Shown here piece by piece: positions 14,262 through 19,731 of a stretch of 19,731 nt of DNA. The DNA lies in assembly GCA_964448935.1 (NCBI GenBank), contig CAYVBE010000065.1, forward strand, positions 1-19,731, given 5' to 3'. This DNA comes from CAYVBE01 sp964448935 (GTDB lineage Bacteria > Planctomycetota > Brocadiia > SM23-32). Position 1 is the stretch's first letter, and each line of letters begins with the position of its first letter. The notes under the pieces are model-generated. The model made no database searches. It was not told where the DNA came from and was given only the letters and a program-made list of their open reading frames with translations. A program made the translations under genes and the position numbers.

Positions 14262-15200
14262 TTATTGAGCGGCGTATTGGTGAATGCTCAGCGCCGCAGC
14301 CACCACGGCCAGCGGCGTGACGATGAACCAGAAAAACCGCAGCGCCTGATCTGTCCGCAGGCGCGCGTTTGTGTTGCGCATCAGCACGACGACCACGAGC
14401 AAGGCCACGAACTTCAGCGGCGTCGCAATCCAGCCCCACCCGGTCAGGTTCACTCCGCCCCAGAATACCGTGACCACGAACAGCGGCAGCACGAACAACA
14501 GCATCCCGCGCACCAGACGGATCACCGCCAGCGGCGGCCCCGAGTATTCCAACAATACGCCGCCGGTCAACTCCGTCTCGGCCTCCGCCTGATCGAAGGG
14601 CACCACACCCAGCTTGGCCTGCACGACGGCCAGAACGCAGAGGAAACCCAGGAATCCGCTCAGGTGCAGCAGCATGGGCGACTGGGCCTGCGCCGCCAGT
14701 ATGCCGGACAGATTCAGCGTGCCGCCGCTCAGCAGGATGGGCGGCACCAGCGCCAGGACGAAGGGCAGCTCGTAGCCGATCACCAGCTTCATTTCTCGCG
14801 CGGCGCCCGTGGCACCGTAGGGACTGCCACTGGCGGAGCCCCCGAGAATCAGCATCAGCGAGGGGAACGTCAGGAAATAGACCACCACGATCAGGTCCCC
14901 CACGAACCCGGCCTCGGGCTTCAGGATGCCGGCCCACAGTATGGTGGCCGCCACGCAGACGCCGACGAACCCGACCAGCGGGGCAAGCAGGAAGAGCCCC
15001 GTCGAGGTATTGTCGGAGATGACGGTCTCCTTGCCCAGCAGCTTCACCAGGTCCGCGAAGGGCTGGTAGAACGGCGGCCCCTTGCGCCACTGGATGCGAG
15101 CGGTCACCAACCGGTCCACCCACTGAAACACCAGGCCGAACAGGATGGTCCCGAAAATGCCGAGCACAACGGCCAGGATGATGTGAAGCTCTGTGCTCAT
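14262..15200 (-). CDS. mbhM: NuoH/MbhM/HycD-like membrane subunit
   Basis: Eight-helix membrane subunit that anchors the hydrogenase arm and links it to the ion-pumping subunits. Signatures are ARIQWRKGPPFYQPFADLVKLL (about 34-55; the amphipathic loop near the small subunit) and PFDQAEAETELTGGVLLEYSG (201-221), whose acidic residues are central to proton coupling in this family. The length of 312 residues is typical of Ech/Mbh/Hyc proteins. The ATG at 15200 follows the HycB-like gene by 12 bases. Confidence 0.95.
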   Translation of the reverse strand: MSTELHIILAVVLGIFGTILFGLVFQWVDRLVTARIQWRKGPPFYQPFADLVKLLGKETVISDNTSTGLFLLAPLVGFVGVCVAATILWAGILKPEAGFVGDLIVVVYFLTFPSLMLILGGSASGSPYGATGAAREMKLVIGYELPFVLALVPPILLSGGTLNLSGILAAQAQSPMLLHLSGFLGFLCVLAVVQAKLGVVPFDQAEAETELTGGVLLEYSGPPLAVIRLVRGMLLFVLPLFVVTVFWGGVNLTGWGWIATPLKFVALLVVVVLMRNTNARLRTDQALRFFWFIVTPLAVVAAALSIHQYAAQ

Positions 15201-15212
15201 TTGACCTCGTCT

Positions 15213-15701
15213 TTAGCCAGAACGATGCAATGTGCGTCCACTGACCAGCGTGTAACCCTTCTGAGCCGCCTCCTCGGCAAGCTCCAGGAATTGCAGCGCG
15301 CCCGAGGGGCAGACGGCCACGCAGCGCGGCAGCAGCCCCTGCGGCGTGCGGTCCGCGCACAGGTCGCACTTGGCCACCTCCAGCCGCACGATCTCACCGT
15401 CTATCACGCCGAACGGGCAGGCCATCACGCAACTGCGGCAGCCCGTGCAGCGGATGGGACTGCGCCGGACGATGCCGTCCTCGTCGGTGTACATGGCCTC
15501 GTTGGGGCAGGCCTCCACGCACGGCGCCTCCTCGCACTGCCGGCAGACCGCCGGCATCGCGGTGCCCTGACCCACCTCCTCGTAGCGGAGGGCCGGCGTG
15601 TCCACGTGGCCGAAGTAACAGGCCGCCGCACAGCTCTTGCACCCGATGCAGCGCTCGGTGTCCACGACCAGCTTCTTCTCAAAGGTCTTCACTTCGGCCA
15701 T
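15213..15701 (-). CDS. HycB/CooF-like polyferredoxin with four [4Fe-4S] clusters
   Basis: Electron-transfer protein of 162 residues. Four Cys quartets are present: CIGCKSCAAAC (C18-C28), CRQCEEAPCVEAC (C53-C65), CTGCRSCVMAC (C85-C95) and CDLCADRTPQGLLPRCVAVC (C112-C131). The spacing is that of the HycB/HydN/CooF/FdhB family, which wires formate dehydrogenase or CO dehydrogenase to energy-converting hydrogenases. Its place between the NuoG-like gene and the hydrogenase core suggests that it links the input module to the membrane arm. The ATG at 15701 lies 21 bases after the upstream stop. Confidence 0.94.
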   Translation of the reverse strand: MAEVKTFEKKLVVDTERCIGCKSCAAACYFGHVDTPALRYEEVGQGTAMPAVCRQCEEAPCVEACPNEAMYTDEDGIVRRSPIRCTGCRSCVMACPFGVIDGEIVRLEVAKCDLCADRTPQGLLPRCVAVCPSGALQFLELAEEAAQKGYTLVSGRTLHRSG

Positions 15702-15722
15702 TTATCCGTGCCTCGTAACATC

Positions 15723-17411
15723 TCAATCGTCCTTCTCGATGCGCACCTTCGCCGGCGCCGGCTCGATGCCGCCCTCCTCGGTCCGCCAGGAGAAAAGCTC
15801 GCGAGCGGCGCCCCAGTGGGCCGGAACCGCCACCGTGCCCGGCATCCCTTTCTTTACCTCGTACGGCAGCGCTGCCTGCGCCTCGCCGTCCAGCTTCACC
15901 ACGCCCTCCGGCGCCAGGCCGGCCGACTCCGCAAGCCCGGCGTCCAGGAAAGCGGCCTCCTCCGCAACCAGCCGCCGCTGCCAGTTCGCATCGGACAGCG
16001 GGATGAGGCCCGTCGCGCCCTGCGGTTCGGGCGAACCCACCAGAACCGCCTCGCCCTCCGCCGGGCCGGATACCTCCAGAATCTCGGGGCCTACCAGTTC
16101 GGAAACGTCCGGCTTTGCCGGAGCATCGCCCGAGGGCACCTCCGGAATGTCAATATCCAGCCCCGCCGCAGCGGCCATGCGGTTCGCCAGTTCCGCCGCG
16201 TCCGGCAGCCCCTCCGGTCGGGGCATCCACGCCGGACAGTCCACTCGCTCACCCGACGGCGCCAGCACGGTGCCCTGCTCCTCCCAGGGCAGCGCGAGCG
16301 GCAGCACCACGTTCGCCGCCTCGGCAAAAGGACCGCCCAGCGACGCGGCAAAGCAGACCACCCGCGTGCCCTCGCACAGGCCGCGCCAGAGCCGCTCCGG
16401 CAGCACGGCGGCAGGGTCGCAGCCCACCACCAGCAGAATGCCGGACGCCCCGCCGCCCTCTCCCATCAGGGCGCCAGACTCAACGGCGCCCATCTCGCTC
16501 CGCAGCCACGGCAGCAGGGCGGAATTCGTCGAACTCAGCAGCGGCCAGACCCCGCAGTCCAGCGCCGCCCCGAGCTCTCCCGCAATGCCGACCACCGCCT
16601 CCGGATGCGCGTATCGGCCGGGGGTGTTCGAGACGACGATCCCCGGCGCCTTGGCCTTCTTGAGCGCCTCCGCCGCCTGCTCCACCTGCGCGTGGTCGAG
16701 GGCGAGTTTATCGCCGACATGCCCGGCAGTCATGCCGTTTAGAGCCTGCGCGACGCTTTCCGCGCCGCACTCGATGGCCAGGGCGGCCAGGAACCCGGCC
16801 AGCTTCCGAGGGCCGACCACCGGGGCTGTGTCTGCGCCGCGTCCGGTGCGCCCCTCCGCCGTATCCACGCTCAGCAACTTGTTGCCGCGCTCACCGAACT
16901 GCATGTCGCGTACCCATCTGGCAACAGCGGGATGGGTGCTGAACGGATCGCCCACGGCGAGAACCAGGTCACAGTCGGCCAACGCGGCGAAATCGGGGCA
17001 GGAGGTGAGCCCGGCGCGCACGAACGGCAGGTCCTGCGGCGGTGCGAAGGGGACGAAATCGGCCCCCGTCGCGCGGCACAGCGCGCCCATGCCCAGCACC
17101 CCCTCCAGGGGGCGGTTCAGGTCCACCAGCACGGAGGCGCGGGCCCGGCCGGCGCCGAGCAGATTGGCCATCTCCCGCAACGCATCGTCCAGGGAAACCG
17201 GCCGCCCCTCGTCCGTGGTGATGAACACCCTCTCCGGCACTCCGCACAGCCGCGCGGCGGTCATGCCCCTGACGCAGGCACCCTGCTCCACGCCCAGGTC
17301 CTGCGGGAAAACGGTCCTCACGTGCCCCAGCCCGTCATCCTCCGCCCCCATGGGGCAGTGCATCGAGCACAGAAGGCAGCGCGGCACCGGACCGTCAGAA
17401 TGAGAAGGCAT
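15723..17411 (-). CDS. NuoG/formate-dehydrogenase-alpha-like molybdopterin-oxidoreductase-fold protein
   Basis: Molybdopterin-oxidoreductase fold of 562 residues. The N-terminal CLLCSMHCP with GACVRG (C12, C15, C19, C46) is a [4Fe-4S] domain as in FdhA, FwdB and NuoG. The middle has the family alternation: SLDDALREMANLL, then LADCDLVLAVGDPFSTHPAVA and NKLLSVDT, and later ANVVLPLALPWEEQGTVLAPSGERVD, resembling the NuoG/Fdh 'vlP...ekdGT..n.eGR' segment. The C-terminus (about 475-545) resembles the dinucleotide-binding domain. I see no Cys/Sec in the expected catalytic position (no CRxCH-like motif), so formate dehydrogenase activity is not supported; an electron-transfer or scaffold role as in NuoG is more likely. 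The ATG at 17411 overlaps the preceding gene by 17 bases. Confidence 0.85.
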   Translation of the reverse strand: MPSHSDGPVPRCLLCSMHCPMGAEDDGLGHVRTVFPQDLGVEQGACVRGMTAARLCGVPERVFITTDEGRPVSLDDALREMANLLGAGRARASVLVDLNRPLEGVLGMGALCRATGADFVPFAPPQDLPFVRAGLTSCPDFAALADCDLVLAVGDPFSTHPAVARWVRDMQFGERGNKLLSVDTAEGRTGRGADTAPVVGPRKLAGFLAALAIECGAESVAQALNGMTAGHVGDKLALDHAQVEQAAEALKKAKAPGIVVSNTPGRYAHPEAVVGIAGELGAALDCGVWPLLSSTNSALLPWLRSEMGAVESGALMGEGGGASGILLVVGCDPAAVLPERLWRGLCEGTRVVCFAASLGGPFAEAANVVLPLALPWEEQGTVLAPSGERVDCPAWMPRPEGLPDAAELANRMAAAAGLDIDIPEVPSGDAPAKPDVSELVGPEILEVSGPAEGEAVLVGSPEPQGATGLIPLSDANWQRRLVAEEAAFLDAGLAESAGLAPEGVVKLDGEAQAALPYEVKKGMPGTVAVPAHWGAARELFSWRTEEGGIEPAPAKVRIEKDD

Positions 17412-18219
17412 CCTTATATTCCTCTATCTCCGCGTAACAGACGTCGGGCCCGTCCTTGCACAAATAGAGCGGCCCGATGTTGCAGCGGCCGCACTTGCCG
17501 AACCCACAGCTCATCTTGCGGTTCATCGAAAGGTAGATCTGCTCCGGCTTGAAGCCCGTGTTCAGGCAGGTGAGCGTGACGAAGCGCAGCATGATCAGCG
17601 GGCCGCAGCTCACCACGTAGGTGTTCTCGATGTCCAGGTCCAGGTTTTCCAGCAGCGTGGTGACCACGCCCACGTTGCCGTCCCAGGTCTCGTCCGGGAT
17701 GTCCACCGTTATGTCCAGCGTCACCCCGTCGCGCGAGGCCCATTCCTCAAACACGTCCCGGTAGAGCAGTTCGGAGGGATTGCGTGCGCCGTATTTGATG
17801 GCGACCAGTGGAAAGTCCTCCGGGTGCTCGAAGGCGTGATGCAGCAGCGAGCGCAGCGGCGCCAGCCCCACTCCCCCGCCCACGACCACCAGGTTGTGCC
17901 CCTTCATCTTGTCGGTGGGGTAGCCCTTGCCGTAGGGGCCGCGCACCCCCAGCGTCGTGCCCTCCTCGGCCGCATGGAGGGCGTCGGTCACCGTGCCGGT
18001 GCGCAGGATGGTGATCTCCATCTCCTCGTCCACCGAGGGCGAGGAGGACGGCGTGAAGGGGGCCTCACCCAGGCCGGGGAAGGTAAGCTGCACGAACTGG
18101 CCGGCCCTGAAGGGAACGGGTTCCTCGGGCGCAATGCGGAAAGTCTTGATGGTCGGCGTCTCCGGCCTTACTTCCAGCAGGCGGGCCGGAATCGGTGTGT
18201 AGATGTTTTGCTCAGCCAT
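17395..18219 (-). CDS. FAD/NAD(P)-binding [2Fe-2S] reductase, sulfhydrogenase gamma-like
   Basis: Ferredoxin-NADP reductase-type flavoprotein of 274 residues. It resembles the gamma subunit of archaeal cytosolic hydrogenase and the PyrK/AsrB group. The FAD-binding barrel covers about residues 8-100 (FRAGQFVQLTFPGLGEAPFT, then VRGPYGKGYP). The NAD(P) Rossmann half begins at VVVGGGVGLAPLRSLL (111-126) and ends at YVVSCGPLIMLRFV. The C-terminal CGFGKCGRCNIGPLYLCKDGP supplies the [2Fe-2S] ligands C238, C243, C246 and C254. It should exchange electrons with NAD(P)H and pass them to the adjacent iron-sulfur proteins. The ATG at 18219 overlaps the preceding gene by eight bases, implying coupled translation of the pair. 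Confidence 0.93.
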   Translation of the reverse strand: MAEQNIYTPIPARLLEVRPETPTIKTFRIAPEEPVPFRAGQFVQLTFPGLGEAPFTPSSSPSVDEEMEITILRTGTVTDALHAAEEGTTLGVRGPYGKGYPTDKMKGHNLVVVGGGVGLAPLRSLLHHAFEHPEDFPLVAIKYGARNPSELLYRDVFEEWASRDGVTLDITVDIPDETWDGNVGVVTTLLENLDLDIENTYVVSCGPLIMLRFVTLTCLNTGFKPEQIYLSMNRKMSCGFGKCGRCNIGPLYLCKDGPDVCYAEIEEYKDAFSF

Positions 18220-19285
18220 TTTTGACGCGCTGTCTGCTAACCTCGGTCAGAACCCGGCGCAGGTCAATGGCGCCCGGACAGGTGTCCCGGCACCGGCCGC
18301 ATCCGACGCAGCCCAGAATGCCCGGCGAGACGGCGTTATACCAGAACTTGTGAGCGAATCTATGCTGGAACTTGCTCATGTGGTTGCGGCGCGGATCGGG
18401 CGCCAGTGTGCCCGGCGGCCCGGCCATCTGGGAGTAGCCGGTGAACTGGCAGCTATCCCAGGCACGGGTCCGCTCGTAGGCGCCTTCGGCGTACTCCTCG
18501 TCGCTCAGCAGGAAGCAGTAGCAGGCCGGGCAGACATTGGTGCACCCGCCACACTGGACGCACTCGGCCATCTCCACGCGCCAGAACAGTTCCTGCAGGG
18601 TTGCCGGAAGGCTCTCCTCCCAGTCCTCGGGAAAATGGTAATCCGCGTTCTGCTCCGCCAGTTGAGCGGCGGCCTCCTCGCGCATGGTCTCCCGCTGCTC
18701 CGTCTGCTCCTCGGACGCCTCCTTCAGCAGGCTATCCGCGCCCTGCAGTATCTGGGCACCCCGATCGCTGCCGGACCGGACGAGGAACCCCCGCTCCACG
18801 GGGGACAGGTTCAGGTCGTAGTTGACCTCGGGGTAGGCGGCCTCGCCCAGCAGGTCGCAGAAACAGGAAGGCGCGGGCACGGCGCAGTCCACGCCCACGA
18901 CAGTGCAGTTGTTGCGCCGCGCTTCATAGAAGGGCTCGGGCGTGGGCTCTCCCAGCATGATGGCGTCCAGGTACTCCAGCACGCGGCATTCGCAGCCGCG
19001 CACGCCGATCAGCGTCACGTGGTCGCCGGTGCCCTGTTCGAACGGGTCGGTTGCGTCGGCGCCGTAGCGGGCGACGACTTCCCGGGCGGGCAGCAGGATG
19101 CTCTTGAACGAATAGAAGGGACGGTCGCCGCGAAGGCCGGCGACCACTTCGGCGGGGTCTGCATCGTCGAGCGGAACCCACACACCTTGACCATCCTGCC
19201 GGGCATTGGCATACCGGCGGTCACCCGGCAGTTCAGCCAGGAACGAACAGAGATCGTCCTCGCTGACGAACCAGCACTCAGCCAT
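18212..19285 (-). CDS. 4Fe-4S dicluster protein, sulfhydrogenase beta / AsrA-like
   Basis: Iron-sulfur subunit (357 residues) that usually pairs with the gamma-type flavoprotein next door. The N-terminal half has the family pattern GVRGCECRVLEYLD, then YEARRNNCTVVGVDCAVPAPSCFC (about 95-143), with several conserved cysteines. The C-terminal half has two [4Fe-4S] motifs, CVQCGGCTNVCPACYC (C242, C245, C248, C252) and CVGCGRCRDTCPGAID (C326, C329, C332, C336). Between them a Glu/Gln-rich helix (about 183-215) looks like a linker. The start is the ATG at 19285, six bases after AGGAGG; the open frame extends 12 codons further, but only through an Arg/Ser-rich stretch. It is the first gene of the operon, about 115 bases from the predicted transcription start. 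Confidence 0.92.
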   Translation of the reverse strand: MAECWFVSEDDLCSFLAELPGDRRYANARQDGQGVWVPLDDADPAEVVAGLRGDRPFYSFKSILLPAREVVARYGADATDPFEQGTGDHVTLIGVRGCECRVLEYLDAIMLGEPTPEPFYEARRNNCTVVGVDCAVPAPSCFCDLLGEAAYPEVNYDLNLSPVERGFLVRSGSDRGAQILQGADSLLKEASEEQTEQRETMREEAAAQLAEQNADYHFPEDWEESLPATLQELFWRVEMAECVQCGGCTNVCPACYCFLLSDEEYAEGAYERTRAWDSCQFTGYSQMAGPPGTLAPDPRRNHMSKFQHRFAHKFWYNAVSPGILGCVGCGRCRDTCPGAIDLRRVLTEVSRQRVKNG

Positions 19286-19330
19286 GAGGCGCCTCCTGTG
19301 CGAAGAAGGCCGACTCCTCAAAGATGCTTC

Positions 19331-19365
19331 CCGGGCCGATTCAGGGCAACGCCCCGCAGGCCCGG
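19331..19365 (-). promoter_or_regulatory. Nested hairpin in the hydrogenase operon leader
   Basis: Within the predicted leader, a perfect 7-base outer stem (CCGGGCC 19331-19337 with GGCCCGG 19359-19365) encloses a second stem (AGGGC 19343-19347 with GCCCC 19351-19355, one G-T pair). It lies about 35-70 bases after the predicted start and about 45 bases before the first ATG. No T-run follows, so it is not a standard terminator; it could affect mRNA stability or bind a regulator. I do not recognise a known riboswitch. Confidence 0.4.
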
Positions 19366-19407
19366 TTCATCCAGGCGTGCAGTCGCTCTTATCAAAGCAG
19401 GGCAGCT

Positions 19408-19436
19408 ATTTTACGGGCCGCCAGAATCCCTGTCAA
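19408..19436 (-). promoter_or_regulatory. Main promoter of the hydrogenase-Mrp operon
   Basis: On the minus strand, a perfect TTGACA (19431-19436) is separated by exactly 17 bases from TAAAAT (19408-19413; five of six consensus positions). The transcript would start near 19401. No other comparably good promoter was noticed between the operon genes, whose tight packing leaves little room for one. No palindromic operator is evident at the promoter itself. Confidence 0.8.
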
Positions 19437-19731
19437 CAAGAGGCAAGAACTCCGGCTGAAGTTTGTTTTACGCAGTGCGCGACAGCCGCATGACGCTGTA
19501 ACCATTTGCTGGCACGTGGCTTATGACCCGCGCGGCCTGTCAGTCGGGGGCTTCCCCGGCTCGCGTCGTCCGCCGGGATGGACGATAAGGCCGGATATTT
19601 CCGGCGGAAATGCTCCGGCATCGCCGCATGGCCCGTTCCTTTAGTCCCGGCACGTGCCGGGCTCCGGCACGCCGGACAACCCCTCTTCCGGCAGTCGAAT
19701 TCCGGGCATTCCGGGGCCATTTCGGCAGGCT
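19437..19731. other. Non-coding region with GC-rich palindromes upstream of the operon
   Basis: No convincing gene is present; an open frame on the minus strand (to 19433) has no recognisable domain and atypical Cys/Arg/Pro-rich content. Several inverted repeats stand out. CGGGG-GCTT-CCCCG is at 19545-19558 and CCGGA-TATT-TCCGG at 19591-19604. A perfect 16-base palindrome, CCCGGCACGTGCCGGG, is at 19646-19661, followed immediately by TCCGGC-AC-GCCGGA at 19663-19676. The clustered CCGG-rich stems look like a dispersed palindromic repeat or the end of another transcript. Confidence 0.45.

Noticed and set aside
14265..16742. Plus-strand open frame of 825 codons opposite the NuoH-, HycB- and NuoG-like genes
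   Set aside because: Same reason: antisense shadow, Arg/Gln/His-rich, no recognisable family and no suitable ribosome site noticed.
15723..17411. Functional formate dehydrogenase (operon as formate hydrogenlyase)
   Set aside because: No catalytic Cys/Sec motif could be found and the later sequence is closer to NuoG; the claim would go beyond the evidence.
19433..19720. 95-codon minus-strand open frame upstream of the operon
   Set aside because: It reads through clustered palindromes and the -35 region of the operon promoter, is Cys/Arg/Pro-rich and has no recognisable domain.

Overview
The window is high-GC bacterial DNA with canonical sigma-70-type promoters and Shine-Dalgarno sites. About three quarters of it (4638-19285, minus strand) is one compact block of 18 consecutive genes for a membrane-bound, group-4 (energy-converting) [NiFe] hydrogenase joined to an Mrp-type cation/proton antiporter module. 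Adjacent genes overlap or sit within about 25 bases of each other, which argues for a single operon. The host is most likely an anaerobic, H2-metabolising bacterium. A membrane-anchored coiled-coil protein with a small beta-rich C-terminal domain (1945-3000) recalls proteins I associate with Planctomycetota and neighbouring candidate phyla, but this is a weak taxonomic guess.

Operon layout in transcription order (right to left): a strong promoter at 19408-19436 and a structured leader; a soluble electron-input module (a sulfhydrogenase-beta-like 4Fe-4S protein, a sulfhydrogenase-gamma-like FAD/NAD(P)/[2Fe-2S] protein, a NuoG/formate-dehydrogenase-like protein without an obvious catalytic Cys/Sec, and a four-cluster HycB-like ferredoxin); the hydrogenase core (NuoH-, NuoB-, NuoC- and NuoD-like, the last with all four NiFe cysteines); a NuoL-like ion-pump subunit; the Mrp set (fused MbhD-MbhE/MrpA C-terminus, MrpB, MrpC, MrpD carrying an inserted PDZ domain, MrpE, MrpF, MrpG); a NuoI-like ferredoxin subunit with two extra CxxC pairs; and a HycI-type maturation protease. 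The predicted complex moves electrons between NAD(P)H and/or ferredoxin and H+/H2 and couples this to Na+ or H+ translocation through two antiporter-like subunits.

The left quarter holds unrelated genes: dinB (DNA polymerase IV) with a near-consensus promoter whose -10 box is embedded in a perfect 8-3-8 palindrome; a cluster of short REP-like dispersed repeats; tRNA-Gln(UUG) with an encoded CCA; the coiled-coil membrane protein; a GyrI-like small-molecule-binding protein with a long Glu/Pro-rich tail, transcribed divergently from it; and a small unrecognised protein with its own promoter just after the hydrogenase operon.

The most unusual features are the PDZ domain inserted in the MrpD-like subunit and the attachment of a flavin/NAD(P) and NuoG-like input module to an Mrp-linked [NiFe] hydrogenase. 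No CRISPR array, insertion sequence, phage gene or toxin-antitoxin pair was seen. The hyp cofactor-maturation genes are not in the window.
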